A DNA stretch of 64,000 nt from JANQMY01 sp965228775 (GCA_965228775.1 OZ245840.1:1364001-1428000), one strand, 5' to 3'. Counted from the stretch's first letter, positions 24,802 to 34,698 are shown. Numbers and translations: made by a program. Notes: a model not told the origin generated them from the sequence alone.

Positions 24802-26099
24802 TGCCGCTTTGCTTCCTTTTCATGAAATATCAATTGCGCAACGACAAACACGCACCCGCTTAATCCAATACCAGCCAGGACTACAATCAACGACGTCATG
24901 GAAGAATGCTGCAGTATAAAGCCCCCCAAAAACGGTGTTATGTATATCGCAAGGTTCGACAGTGCACTGAGCAGTGCCATTGGCTTGCCACGTGTCTCCG
25001 GTGGAAATTGGTCTGCCACCCAAAGCGAAATTAAAGGTAGCGCTATCGCATGGCCAAAACCGAAAAGGATACCAGAGAGGATCACCAAAGGAGCCCCTAC
25101 ATCCGCGATTAGGATTAGCAAGCTGAGAGCGAGGGAAACAAGGCTTAGGCATAGAAGTGGCTTTCTTCCCAATCCTTGCAAGTGATTGGTTATGAGGAAC
25201 CTTGTAAGGAAGAGAAAGACCGTCCAACTTGAAAAAAAGAAAACACCGTGCACGCTTTTGTCATGCAAAGCCAAGGCGACAAAAGCTGGCGGAAATCCAA
25301 ATAGGAGGCTGGCAACCACCGCATGGGATAGGGGTGCCCACATACTTCGCCGCCGTATAATCTCAAGATAAGAGTGCGAGGATCGCCCATCTGTCTTTTC
25401 GTCACGCGCATTGCGAAGAGTGATCGCCAGAATCGCCGCTAGTATCGCTGCTATTGCAAGCACATAAAAATAGCTCGTGGAGCCGTTCCCTAGATACACC
25501 TCCGCGATCGCCGGGCCGACAAGATTAGGTAATGTAAACATTGTCGTGTAGATGCCAAATAAGAAGTCGCCATCGGCTTCTTCCAGCGCGTTCTTCGCGC
25601 AAACCATTCCCGCCGGCGTAAATAACCCCACACCAAACCCAAGAGCGGCGCGGGCAAAAAGCATTGCCGCAAAAGAATCGAGCGACACGGCAAAACTCGC
25701 TATTGACGCTGCAATTACAGCCGATGCAATTACAATAGTGCGTCCAGCACCGAAACGTTCGATGACCAGGCCGGCACAGAGATTTGCGACCAACATCGGC
25801 GGTCCAATTGCAGCCATAAGTAAACCGATTTCGCCCGCCAAGAATGCATTTTCTCTAAGTACGACCGGTAGATAGAAAGTCGATGAGACTGAAAAGAAAG
25901 TCAAAAACGTAATAAGGGACACCAAGTAATACTGCGCATTTGAAGAGTTGACCGTCAGCGGTGCAACATGTCCCTTCAGTTTGTTTTCCACGATCTGTGT
26001 TCCGGAGTATTTGTTGGAAAAGGGCAACCGGCTAGACAAAGAGGCGGACGCTCCATTTGGTTGTCTTACGCCGCAGAAGCTCAATCTGAGCCCAACCAC
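24798..26099 (-). CDS. MFS transporter
   Basis: A 12-helix major facilitator protein of 433 residues from the first GTG. The first membrane segment begins only near residue 57 (YYLVSLITFLTFF), so a later start such as the GTG at 25991 may be right. The middle loop is polar (RDEKTDGRSSHS). A drug/metabolite exporter of the DHA1 type is likely. It overlaps argC by 4 bp, which suggests that exporter and reductase are made together. Confidence 0.82.
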   Translation of the reverse strand: MVGLRLSFCGVRQPNGASASLSSRLPFSNKYSGTQIVENKLKGHVAPLTVNSSNAQYYLVSLITFLTFFSVSSTFYLPVVLRENAFLAGEIGLLMAAIGPPMLVANLCAGLVIERFGAGRTIVIASAVIAASIASFAVSLDSFAAMLFARAALGFGVGLFTPAGMVCAKNALEEADGDFLFGIYTTMFTLPNLVGPAIAEVYLGNGSTSYFYVLAIAAILAAILAITLRNARDEKTDGRSSHSYLEIIRRRSMWAPLSHAVVASLLFGFPPAFVALALHDKSVHGVFFFSSWTVFLFLTRFLITNHLQGLGRKPLLCLSLVSLALSLLILIADVGAPLVILSGILFGFGHAIALPLISLWVADQFPPETRGKPMALLSALSNLAIYITPFLGGFILQHSSMTSLIVVLAGIGLSGCVFVVAQLIFHEKEAKRQ

Positions 26100-26317
26100 T
26101 CATTAGTGTCAATATTTTTTACACAACTTATACAAGCCCCGCTCAATACGCAGGCAGACGCACATTCTTGACAAGGCAGAATAACTCTTCATGTTTACTG
26201 ATTGTGGACACCATTTCACTCATCCAGAGGCTAAAAATGGTGGTTCACGCAACCGCTCGCAATGTGGCTTGACCGGCAAGAAAAATGCAATGTGTACGGA
26301 TTGACAGCGGAATATTT

Positions 26318-26713
26318 CTAGGACCGAATTTTTATACCCCAACGATCCTTTTCAAATGTAACGACCCACACATTTTTGTGTCGGCTGATTTCGCTTCCAT
26401 CTTTACGGTTTCGGCTATATTCGATTCCGAGGTGTACCTTCTTTGGGCGGATGAGTATCGGGTACTTTGAATGGTAAATCGAACAATGCCAACCAGTTCC
26501 TGACAAATCGCGAAAATAGGACTCATTGAGTTGTCCGGGGTGGTCCCAGATTACTAAACTGTTTCTAGACAGAATGACGTGAGGAAAATGCAACATCGAA
26601 TCCATTCCTGCTGGATTTCGAGCGTTGAAATGATCTGTGAAAGTCTCCACACACTTGACAACTGATGTAACAACTTTCTCCTCTTCTCTACTCAGATTAG
26701 CACCTTCTGGCAT
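26318..26713 (-). CDS. NTF2-like (SnoaL/DUF4440-type) protein
   Basis: A 131-residue protein that reads like a cone-shaped NTF2 fold: an N-terminal helix (VVKCVETFTDHFNARNPAGM), HFPHVILSRNSLVIW, then strands ending VWVVTFEKDRWGIKIRS. Such proteins are small isomerases, hydrolases or ligand binders. A GGGAG ribosome site precedes the ATG. It lies 71 bp after the RND pump gene on the same strand. Its function is not assignable. Confidence 0.65.
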   Translation of the reverse strand: MPEGANLSREEEKVVTSVVKCVETFTDHFNARNPAGMDSMLHFPHVILSRNSLVIWDHPGQLNESYFRDLSGTGWHCSIYHSKYPILIRPKKVHLGIEYSRNRKDGSEISRHKNVWVVTFEKDRWGIKIRS

Positions 26714-26784
26714 CAGGTTACTCCCGGATGTTTATTCTGACGTTTGTTACGAAACAGGCCGTTAACCGGGGCCACGCCGGGCCT

Positions 26785-29700
26785 CTACGAAATCTCGATT
26801 TTGTTTACCGCGCCACCTAGTACGCGAGGCTCAATAGATCTTCGAAGCGCTATAATTCTAAAAAGCGCCGGAACATAGAAGAATGAAACGATGGTTGCCA
26901 AAACAGTTCCACCCGCAACCACAATGGCAAAGGGCGGCCAGAATTCGCCTGAGCTGGCGATCAGCGGAATAAAACCCGCTACCGTCGTGACCGTTGTTGC
27001 CAAGATATGACCAGAACAATTGCTCACGCACGCGACCATAGAATCAACATCACCTTTGACTGCAAAAGGATTGGATCGCAGTTCAGCAATAATGACGATT
27101 GAGCTGTTGATTGCTAAACCCATCAGCCCCATCAATCCAATAATCGACATAAATCCGAACGGATAACCAGAAACGGAGAGGACGAGAAGTCCTAAGCCAA
27201 CGGCTTGCATCGCGACGGTTATGACGACAAGCGTTAGCCTGAATGAATTTAGAGACATGACGAGTGCGATAACGAATGCAACGGCAATCGTTCCTAGAGA
27301 AGCGATAAGCTTCTCTATTGCCTCGGAGCGTTTCTCACTCTCACCACCAAGTTCCAACCGGTATCCTTCGGGGAGCTCCAATGGGTCTGCTTTGAGGTCA
27401 GACTGAAATTGCCGGACTACGCTAGAAGGGACCACTCCGTCCCGAACATAGGCACCGATTGTGTTTACACGCTCTCCGTTTCGGCGTGGGATCGAAACCC
27501 GATAGGAATCGTATATCAATTCTCCGAGCGCTGCGATGGGGGCATTCTCAGCCAACCGAGTCGAAACGCCAAGTCCAACCACAGGCAATTCGGACACATC
27601 TAGATTCGAGCGCTGATCATCTGTGGCCGCGAACACCCTGATCGGGATAGATTGATCAAATTCCTGCAATGTAGCATTTAGTGTGCCATCAACAGCATCA
27701 CGTGTTTGGCGAGCCACCTCGCTCAAAGACAACGAAAGATCACTAAGCGTAACGTTATCAAGCGAGAACCGAAGTCTGGGGACTCTTTCCGACAATGAAA
27801 CCCGGCTATGCGTAACGCCGGGCAACGCCAACAAACGACGCTTTACATCGGCCCCAACCTGACTAAGGACATCAAGATCCGGACCATATACACGAATCTC
27901 GACCGGGGCTAAGGGTGCCGCTCCTTGCGACAAACGTCTCAATATGATCTGAGCTTCCGGAAACAGATCATCCAACTTCATCTGTAGATGATGAACTTGC
28001 CGATCCAAGGCGTCCACGCCGGACATTTTTATTATAGCTTGAGCGTAATATCGCGCTCCATCTCCGCGTTGCGCTATATTGTAGTAGAAGGACGGCGCGC
28101 TAGAGCCAACAAACCAGGAAGACGCCTCAATATCGTCGGTTGCCAAAAGCTCATTATCTATCTTCTTTACCAACTCCTCAGTAGCAAGAATACTCGAATT
28201 CACCGGCAGAAAAACTTCAAGATTTATCATGTCTCGATCGGAAGGCGGAAAAAACTGTTGGGGAAGTTTACTGGCCAGAAAAAAACCAATGAAAGGAACG
28301 CACAGCACAATAGCTAACGTTCTCACGGGATGGAGAATCGCTTTTCGAACCAATTTTTCGAGAGTTAAGCTCCCTCGATTCCTTATGAGTTGTGCAACGT
28401 AGCGATTTGTTTCTAGACCACCGTTACATAACCTCGCGGCGAGCCCCGCCGTGATCGTGTGCGCGATCATATAAGAGCCGACCAGCGAGAAAATTACCGC
28501 AAGTGCAATTCCAGAGGTAAATTCGCCCCCCTCTCCCGTCAACAAGGCAATCGGCATAAACATCATGATTGTAGTCAGCGTCGATCCGAGGAGAGGCAGC
28601 CATAGTTGTGAAATGGCGCGGTCGGCGGCAAGATAACCATTCGGCTCGGTTCGCGCATACCGATCTACAGTATGCATCATGACAATGTTATTATCGACCA
28701 TGATCCCTAGGGACACGATTAAACCGACAATTGAAATCTGCTGAATATCTAGGCCGACATAGTTCATACACGAGAGTGCAAACAGGACATTCAAAGGCAA
28801 CGTGAAAGCGACCACTAAGGTCGCACGCCAACCGATGAAGAACGGTAATGCGGTTATGACAAGCAAAAGGCCGATCGCAAGATTTAGCAACAAATTGGAT
28901 ATGCGCTCATGTGTGTAGGGCTCTTGGTCGAATAGTATTTCGAAGCGCACATTGTCTGGTAGCTCTCTCTGAAACCGTTCGATTACAGCCTCGGTCCGCT
29001 TGCGCCAAATGTCACTTCGCTGTGTTGGACTCATTCGGATCGCTATTGCGACGCCACGGTGCTGATTGATAAGTGCGAGAGTTTCAGGTGGTTCTCTTGC
29101 CCCCCGTGAGATAGTGGCGACATCGTCAACGGTTACCACTGCTCCGTTGTTATTCTTCAAGACGATGCGTCCAATACGCCCGATGTCATCGACACCACTA
29201 TCGATTTCCAACTTGTACCGGTAAACTCTGTCGTCGACCACAGAGGTGCTACCTTTTGAGTCGGCGTGGTTTATTTGCCGGCTAACATCTCGGACACTCA
29301 GTCCGAGCGACGACGCGAGGCCATCATCTACGCCGACAAGTATCTCTTCATTGGGTAGTCCGTAGATCGAGATTCGATCGGTGCCCAATACTCTCCGCAA
29401 TCTTGTTTCCAATACATCTGCATACGTCTTAAGGGCAGGCCGTTGCGACCTATTATCACTTCGCAAGTACATCCCAAGAATGAGCGAGTAAGCACCAGAG
29501 CGTTCGACATCTAATCGTGGCGGGCCACTATCGGCAGGCAGTATTGGAGCGGTATCTTCTAGTTCACTTCGAATTTTGGCCCAAACTCGATCCACATTTT
29601 CCGGCCCAACACTGTCACCCAAAAGGACAAAAATCGCGGACAGTCCAACGGAAGAAACTGAATCAATTCGTAGTATCTCGGGAATCGTCCTGAGTTCATC

Positions 29701-29895
29701 TTCCAACTTTTCGGTGACGAGCGCCTCAACAACCTCGGCGCTCCCCCCCTGCAGAGAGGTCAGAATCACGCCAAATCTGTTTGTCAGATTTGGGTCTTCA
29801 TTTCTAGGCAAAGACTGGACGGCAGCAAGACCCGCAACGATAATAAGTCCAGCAGCCAATAACAGTGCTCGACCATTTCTGATTGCGTAGTTCAC
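26785..29895 (-). CDS. RND efflux transporter, inner-membrane pump
   Basis: A 1036-residue AcrB/MexB-type proton-driven pump with twelve membrane helices and two large periplasmic loops. Typical segments are visible: LPRNEDPNLTNRFGVI in the porter domain, GIMVDNNIVMMHTVDRY and LPLLGSTLTTIMMFMPIALL in helices 4-5, and MGLMGLAINSSIVIIAELR in the C-terminal half. The gene overlaps the adaptor gene by 4 bp. No outer-membrane TolC-type gene is present, so it must borrow one. Export of the island's lipid-like product is inferred from location. Confidence 0.93.
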   Translation of the reverse strand: MNYAIRNGRALLLAAGLIIVAGLAAVQSLPRNEDPNLTNRFGVILTSLQGGSAEVVEALVTEKLEDELRTIPEILRIDSVSSVGLSAIFVLLGDSVGPENVDRVWAKIRSELEDTAPILPADSGPPRLDVERSGAYSLILGMYLRSDNRSQRPALKTYADVLETRLRRVLGTDRISIYGLPNEEILVGVDDGLASSLGLSVRDVSRQINHADSKGSTSVVDDRVYRYKLEIDSGVDDIGRIGRIVLKNNNGAVVTVDDVATISRGAREPPETLALINQHRGVAIAIRMSPTQRSDIWRKRTEAVIERFQRELPDNVRFEILFDQEPYTHERISNLLLNLAIGLLLVITALPFFIGWRATLVVAFTLPLNVLFALSCMNYVGLDIQQISIVGLIVSLGIMVDNNIVMMHTVDRYARTEPNGYLAADRAISQLWLPLLGSTLTTIMMFMPIALLTGEGGEFTSGIALAVIFSLVGSYMIAHTITAGLAARLCNGGLETNRYVAQLIRNRGSLTLEKLVRKAILHPVRTLAIVLCVPFIGFFLASKLPQQFFPPSDRDMINLEVFLPVNSSILATEELVKKIDNELLATDDIEASSWFVGSSAPSFYYNIAQRGDGARYYAQAIIKMSGVDALDRQVHHLQMKLDDLFPEAQIILRRLSQGAAPLAPVEIRVYGPDLDVLSQVGADVKRRLLALPGVTHSRVSLSERVPRLRFSLDNVTLSDLSLSLSEVARQTRDAVDGTLNATLQEFDQSIPIRVFAATDDQRSNLDVSELPVVGLGVSTRLAENAPIAALGELIYDSYRVSIPRRNGERVNTIGAYVRDGVVPSSVVRQFQSDLKADPLELPEGYRLELGGESEKRSEAIEKLIASLGTIAVAFVIALVMSLNSFRLTLVVITVAMQAVGLGLLVLSVSGYPFGFMSIIGLMGLMGLAINSSIVIIAELRSNPFAVKGDVDSMVACVSNCSGHILATTVTTVAGFIPLIASSGEFWPPFAIVVAGGTVLATIVSFFYVPALFRIIALRRSIEPRVLGGAVNKIEIS

Positions 29896-31049
29896 GGCAC
29901 CTTTTGCGTTCGCACTATTTGGCCAGCTGCTAGCCTTTGAAGACCTTTATGGACAAACTGCTCGCGTTCGGTGAAGTCTCCAACCACAAAAGCACGACGA
30001 GAGTCGATGTGTTCGACAGTAACAATACGGCGCACCAAATCGTACGTATCGTAGTCTAAAGCATCTGAGCCCCGCTTCTGGAGTATCAGGAGGTTCCACG
30101 CGCCGTTTAGTCCACCATTGAGGCTGCCAACTGGAACCCAGGCACCGATAGCATCGCGCTTCAGCTCCAGCTCAACATAGGCGTTTTGGCCATCCATCAA
30201 CTTGGAGCGAGGATGGTCTCCAAGTATCGAAAACTTGATCAAAACAGTGTTTGTTTGAAAGTCAACCTCAGCGCTCTTGGCGCGCACTGTTCCTATGCCA
30301 ACTAATTTTCCCGCCCTTATGTTTCCTTTTTGGCCAGCCTCTAACGACTCGGCAACTTCTACAGGAACGGCAACGTGCAATTCATAGGGCTTATCTTGAA
30401 GCACACGAACCACGGGCGCTCCATCATGTTGCATCTCACCTTGGTCCACGAACCGAGCACTTATCACACCGTCGTACGGCGCCCTTAGAAACGACTTCTC
30501 AAACTGTTGTTTTATCAGACTGAGCTGTGCTTTCTTGGTTTGGACTTTCGCCGCTAATACGCTTCGGTCTCCATTAAGTCGATCTACCACGCTCTGAGGT
30601 GAAATACCTTTTTTAAGAAGCGACTGCTGTCGGTCTAAGTCGTTCTCTATTTGACGTAACTCAGCTTCTGCCTCAGCGACCTCAGACTCAGCGACCGACA
30701 TCTTTGTTTCGATATCGCTACTGTCAAGCTTTGCTAGCGGCTGCCCTAGAATTACAGGATCGCCGACATCGACCATGACATCAACAATATGAGCCGATCT
30801 GTCGAAAGCGAGATCCGTTCGCTGGGGAGACGATATTTTCCCGCTAAATGACCTGTGTACAGAATAGTGCTCTTCAATTTCGAAATACGCCGCGCGGACC
30901 AAATGATGATAAGGCTGCTCAAAACCGCGCTTCGTGTCCTTTTCGCTGCACCCAATCAATGCTGCCGTAGCGCAACCAAGCGCCATCGCGATGTACGCCC
31001 GGCCACGACTGCGCCCGATGAAACAATCAATACGACTTCGCCTCGCCAT
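29892..31049 (-). CDS. RND periplasmic adaptor (membrane fusion) lipoprotein
   Basis: A 385-residue HlyD/AcrA-type adaptor. The N-terminus carries a lipoprotein signal (ATAALIGC, cysteine near 34). It then has a split lipoyl domain (VMVDVGDPVILGQPLAKLD and FLRAPYDGVISARFVDQGE) around a coiled coil of about 70 residues. The ATG at 31049 follows AAGG; the TTG at 31064 is less likely. It is first in the export operon with the RND pump. Confidence 0.9.
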   Translation of the reverse strand: MARRSRIDCFIGRSRGRAYIAMALGCATAALIGCSEKDTKRGFEQPYHHLVRAAYFEIEEHYSVHRSFSGKISSPQRTDLAFDRSAHIVDVMVDVGDPVILGQPLAKLDSSDIETKMSVAESEVAEAEAELRQIENDLDRQQSLLKKGISPQSVVDRLNGDRSVLAAKVQTKKAQLSLIKQQFEKSFLRAPYDGVISARFVDQGEMQHDGAPVVRVLQDKPYELHVAVPVEVAESLEAGQKGNIRAGKLVGIGTVRAKSAEVDFQTNTVLIKFSILGDHPRSKLMDGQNAYVELELKRDAIGAWVPVGSLNGGLNGAWNLLILQKRGSDALDYDTYDLVRRIVTVEHIDSRRAFVVGDFTEREQFVHKGLQRLAAGQIVRTQKVP

Positions 31050-31064
31050 GCACAACCTTAACAA

Positions 31065-31801
31065 ATGCCCTTCTGAGACACAACAGTAGCGAGCATTACA
31101 CTACTGACCCTCGAAGCCTTGTTGACTAGACAATGATTCTAATTGTCGGAATTGGAGAGGCACATTTTCGCATAGTTTTTATGTGCCATTAGCCGGACCG
31201 AGATGCCATCTGGATTCGCTCGAGTCGTCCGAGTGCCTCTAAAAGAAACCTCGATGCGCGTTGTTCCTGGCCAACGTCACCCTGCGAAGTCTGCACCTCT
31301 ATACCCCCGAGTTATCATCCCTGACCAACAGAACTCCGCCACTCTTTCGGGCGGGCCGTTCTGGTCTCTTTGTGTCAAGGAATGAATGGTGGTGTGTGGA
31401 GTCTCCGGCGAACCCGTCTCTGTGGTTTACAGGGAAGATTTCCCTGTTATTACCCAAAATACAGGGAAAATTCTTCTTTTTGGCTGCATCCCCATGGTCT
31501 GTATATGAGTTTCTTGGCAGAATCGCTCTTGAAAATGGCCAAATTCCCTAAATTCAGAACAGGCAACTTCCTGTCGGTAACAGCGAAACTTCCAGCTTAA
31601 ACAAGGATATAGAAGGACTGTTTCAGAGAAGAGGGATCATTTTGTAAGCGGCGATTGTCACGCCCTGCGAAGCGCCGAATCCAACTAGCGACTTCCGAAC
31701 TCTCCCCATCAAAAGCGCCGACTAATCAGGGTCCCCATCAATTCCTCAAAATTTCGCATAACATCACCCAATCTAGGTCCTCGCGGGTTAGCGGGCCGCA
31801 G
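31065..31801. other. Intergenic region at the right edge of the island
   Basis: This 737-bp stretch has no convincing gene. It holds copy B of the dispersed repeat (31359-31479) and short, low-scoring open frames without recognisable domains. Fragments related to the repeat (AACAGGCAACTTCCTGTCGG at 31559-31578) continue to about 31600. Nothing further is seen from 31600 to 31801. Confidence 0.5.
31359..31479 (+). repeat. Dispersed intergenic repeat, copy B
   Basis: Same orientation as copy A (11537-11656), with the same ordered blocks and the TTTCCCTGT / ACAGGGAAA stem; the loop between the arms is different (TATTACCCAAAAT versus TTTTGTCGGGATTT). Together the two copies frame the island. Confidence 0.7.
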
Positions 31802-33319
31802 CTACCTCGCCAAACCGACCCTGAACGCAACGAAACGATATCCGACAGACAAATAGTTACGTATCTCGGTCCGCCATCGCTTAGGTATGTCCGCGGGCTC
31901 CGGCGGTATCGCGGCAATGCTTTCCTCCGCCGTTGGATTGGCCCGCCAGAACAAAAACAGACGGGCAAAGAGTGTTCGCCCCATCGTAATGGGATTGAAC
32001 AGGCTGCTGATGGGCTTCAACAGCAGGTCAACTTCGCCGAGGCGTTGCAAAACATAGGTGTCGGCAAGACCTGCGGCCGTTAGCTGATCGCGATACCAAT
32101 TGAAGAGCTTAATGCCGAGCGTTCGTTTCCCCTGCACCGCAGTAAATTTGAGGTCGTTCGCGACGGCCAATCGGTAGGCATTCTTCTGAAAGTGCGCTTG
32201 CCTTTTGTGAAACATGTAAGGCAAGTCCTTCGGAGATGCGGTCTCTCGCAGACACTGTTTTAGAATACCTGCATCGGCGGCCGCAACGGACATGCCCTGC
32301 CCCTGGTTTGGATTGAACACACAGGTGGACGCGGCAATAGCAAGGAATCCCGGAAAGTTCTCATTCCATTTTTCATAGTACCGCCACCGATTACTGGGCA
32401 GACGGTAGCGCGTGAACATATCCACCGGTTCAAAATAGGGCAGCATATCACTGATTAGGGGCGACCGCATACGGCCAACAAATTCACTTATCCCCTCTCC
32501 AGACTTATCCTCCGGCAATTCAAGGCCGTCGCCTGCGACAAGCGTCAACAGCCACAAATCATTTTCTTGACGGATGAGATGTGCCGCTGCGTTATCCTTT
32601 GGTGGCACGCGTTGAATGAAAGCGCCATGGGTCCACCACCAATCCTTCGGGAATTCAACACCTTCCTTTAGGCGCATTAGTTGCCCCCCATAGGTGAGCA
32701 GTGGATCGATGGCGTCTTCGTCAGGTGGTTCGATCCCTACTTCCTTCAGCCACAATGGTGCTTTGGTATTGGCACCGGAGGCATCGATTACGAGGTCGCC
32801 ATAGATTTCTTCGGCTTCGTCAACACCTTTGCGCCGAACGCGCACACCGGAACATCGCTTTCCCGTGTCACTTTTTTCCACACACAATCCAAGCACGTTC
32901 GCCTGCTGTTCGATTGTGACCCGCTCGTCGCCTCGGAAGAGGTCTCGCATGGTTGATTCCAGAAGCGCCCGCGTACAGAACAAAGATCGTTGGATCGGGA
33001 TGGGCGCGTTGCGTGTCCACCCGCGATAGGTCATCAAGGCACAGTTAAAGCCAAAAGATACTTTCGGCATCTTGCGTTCATCCAAAAGTTTGTGAAAACC
33101 CGGAAAGATGCCTTCGATTTCGCGCCGTCCCCTTTCAAGAAGCGTGTGGAACATACGACCCTGCGGAACGCCGCGTCGTCCTCCCACACAATCCGGATAT
33201 TGATCACGCTCTAGTACAAGGACATGATCGAAATGGTCGGCCAGAACTTTGGCGGCACACATTCCCGCAATTCCTCCGCCGATGACGATTGCTTTCTTGT
33301 TGGACATAACAGCACCCAT
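31802..33319 (-). CDS. FAD-dependent monooxygenase/oxidoreductase
   Basis: A 505-residue flavoprotein with an N-terminal Rossmann motif (VIGGGIAGMCAAKVL, about 13-27), LVLERDQYPD and, later, ACTG-type FAD contacts (LVIDASGANTKAP; NPNQGQGMSVAAADAG). It resembles the p-hydroxybenzoate hydroxylase / geranylgeranyl reductase superfamily. It starts 2 bp after the CMD-family gene; the start may be M1 or M5. It is the last gene of a three-gene operon with an MDR reductase. It probably oxygenates or dehydrogenates a lipophilic substrate. Confidence 0.8.
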   Translation of the reverse strand: MGAVMSNKKAIVIGGGIAGMCAAKVLADHFDHVLVLERDQYPDCVGGRRGVPQGRMFHTLLERGRREIEGIFPGFHKLLDERKMPKVSFGFNCALMTYRGWTRNAPIPIQRSLFCTRALLESTMRDLFRGDERVTIEQQANVLGLCVEKSDTGKRCSGVRVRRKGVDEAEEIYGDLVIDASGANTKAPLWLKEVGIEPPDEDAIDPLLTYGGQLMRLKEGVEFPKDWWWTHGAFIQRVPPKDNAAAHLIRQENDLWLLTLVAGDGLELPEDKSGEGISEFVGRMRSPLISDMLPYFEPVDMFTRYRLPSNRWRYYEKWNENFPGFLAIAASTCVFNPNQGQGMSVAAADAGILKQCLRETASPKDLPYMFHKRQAHFQKNAYRLAVANDLKFTAVQGKRTLGIKLFNWYRDQLTAAGLADTYVLQRLGEVDLLLKPISSLFNPITMGRTLFARLFLFWRANPTAEESIAAIPPEPADIPKRWRTEIRNYLSVGYRFVAFRVGLAR

Positions 33320-33321
33320 CT

Positions 33322-33693
33322 TTATGCGTTGTCGGACGTGACCTCGGTGAAGGCGCGAATGGCCTCGATCGCCGTGGGAACCCCTGCATAGTGGCCCACA
33401 TGCACAATGATCTCTTTCAGTTCTTCTTCCGTGATGCCCAGGTTCAAGGCACCGCGCATGTGCAACCGCATTTCCTGGCTGCGCCCCAGCGCAATCAGGA
33501 CTGCCACGGTCATGAAGGACCTAATTTTCGGTTCTAGCCCCGGTCGGTTCCAGACTTCCCCGAACAGACAATCGTTGAGATACCGGTCGAAGCCTTCATC
33601 GAAATTTTTCAAGAAGGCATCTGCCATCTTCAAACTGTCCTCGCCAAACAGTTTTATCCGAATGTCCCGACCTTGCTGCGTATAATCCGCCAT
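33322..33693 (-). CDS. Carboxymuconolactone decarboxylase family protein
   Basis: A 123-residue all-helical protein of the CMD/AhpD superfamily: RSFMTVAVLIALGRSQEMRLHMRGALNLGITEEELKEII (read in part) is the family core, with the helix motif but no CxxC pair, so a PcaC-like lactone or decarboxylase role is more likely than peroxiredoxin reduction. It lies 15 bp after the MDR gene and 2 bp before the FAD enzyme gene. Confidence 0.82.
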   Translation of the reverse strand: MADYTQQGRDIRIKLFGEDSLKMADAFLKNFDEGFDRYLNDCLFGEVWNRPGLEPKIRSFMTVAVLIALGRSQEMRLHMRGALNLGITEEELKEIIVHVGHYAGVPTAIEAIRAFTEVTSDNA

Positions 33694-33708
33694 GTCTTGC
33701 TTCCTTCC

Positions 33709-34698
33709 TTAGTGCTCGTTCACCAAAACGATCTTTCCAACTTGACTGTCGGCCATCATGTAATTATGCGCGTCATGCAATTGGTCGAATTGAAATGTCC
33801 GATCGACCAAAGGCAGAAGAGATCCGTCTTTGAAAGCATCCGCACAGTCTTCCACAAAGACTTCGAAACATCGCCACGCCTCTTGCGGCGTTCGGGTTCT
33901 GAAGGTCACACCGATCAGCTGAGCACGTTTATTCGCGATCTCGTCGAGATTGATCTCGCCCATGTCGCCGGCATTGCGGCCAACGGTGACAATGCGCCCT
34001 TTCACGGCCAAGGCCTCAATATTGTCTGCGAACATCGGCCCCCCAACGCTGTCGATGATGACATCAGCGCCTTCATCGTCGGTCGCTTTCTTGACCGCGT
34101 CTGGATAGTCAGCGCCTTTAGTGACCAGAACTATGTCGGCGCCCGCGTCAACCAGAGCCTGTTTCTTGGACACATCACGGGTCGTTCCAATAACCGTTTT
34201 GGCGCCGAACAGTTTCGCCAATTGGATGGTGGCCATGCCAATGCCCGACGACGCCGCGGTCGCGATAACGCTTTCGCCTTTTCGCATCTTGGCATTGGAA
34301 ATCAGTGCGTCATGGGCCGTGATGTAAACATTTGGAACGGCGGCAGCCTGTTCATAAGACATCTGGTCGGGAATACGCATTAAGGTCAGAGACCCTGCAA
34401 GCGCATATTCCGCGTAACTTCCAAAGGCGCGCGCCATCACCCGTTCCCCGATATGCCAGCCTGTTGCGTCGGGGCCGAGCTCCACAATATCGCCGGCGAA
34501 TTCGATGCCTGCTGGCATCGGGCCAAACCGTGGATCGGCGGAATTGAACGCTTTTGCCATCAGAATTTCACCGCGATTGACCCCCGCTGCCTTCACCTTG
34601 ACCAGTACTTGCGAGCCTTCCGGTTTTGGTTTTTTTGCATCTCTGTACTCATAGACGCCGCCATTGCGTGTCGGAACTAAATTGACCGCTTTCATCAC
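33709..34698 (-). CDS. Zinc-independent MDR oxidoreductase (quinone oxidoreductase-like)
   Basis: A 329-residue medium-chain reductase with GVNRGEILMAKAF, IEFAGDIVELG, the nucleotide-binding ATAASSGIGMATIQLAKLFG and IIDSVGGPMF. The catalytic zinc cysteines of alcohol dehydrogenases are absent, so it resembles NADPH:quinone or enoyl reductases. It leads the operon divergent from tetR and is probably its direct target. Confidence 0.88.
   Translation of the reverse strand: MMKAVNLVPTRNGGVYEYRDAKKPKPEGSQVLVKVKAAGVNRGEILMAKAFNSADPRFGPMPAGIEFAGDIVELGPDATGWHIGERVMARAFGSYAEYALAGSLTLMRIPDQMSYEQAAAVPNVYITAHDALISNAKMRKGESVIATAASSGIGMATIQLAKLFGAKTVIGTTRDVSKKQALVDAGADIVLVTKGADYPDAVKKATDDEGADVIIDSVGGPMFADNIEALAVKGRIVTVGRNAGDMGEINLDEIANKRAQLIGVTFRTRTPQEAWRCFEVFVEDCADAFKDGSLLPLVDRTFQFDQLHDAHNYMMADSQVGKIVLVNEH

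Noticed and set aside
31203..31600. Several overlapping short frames at the right island edge
   Set aside because: Low-complexity translations over repeat copy B with no homology that I can recognise.
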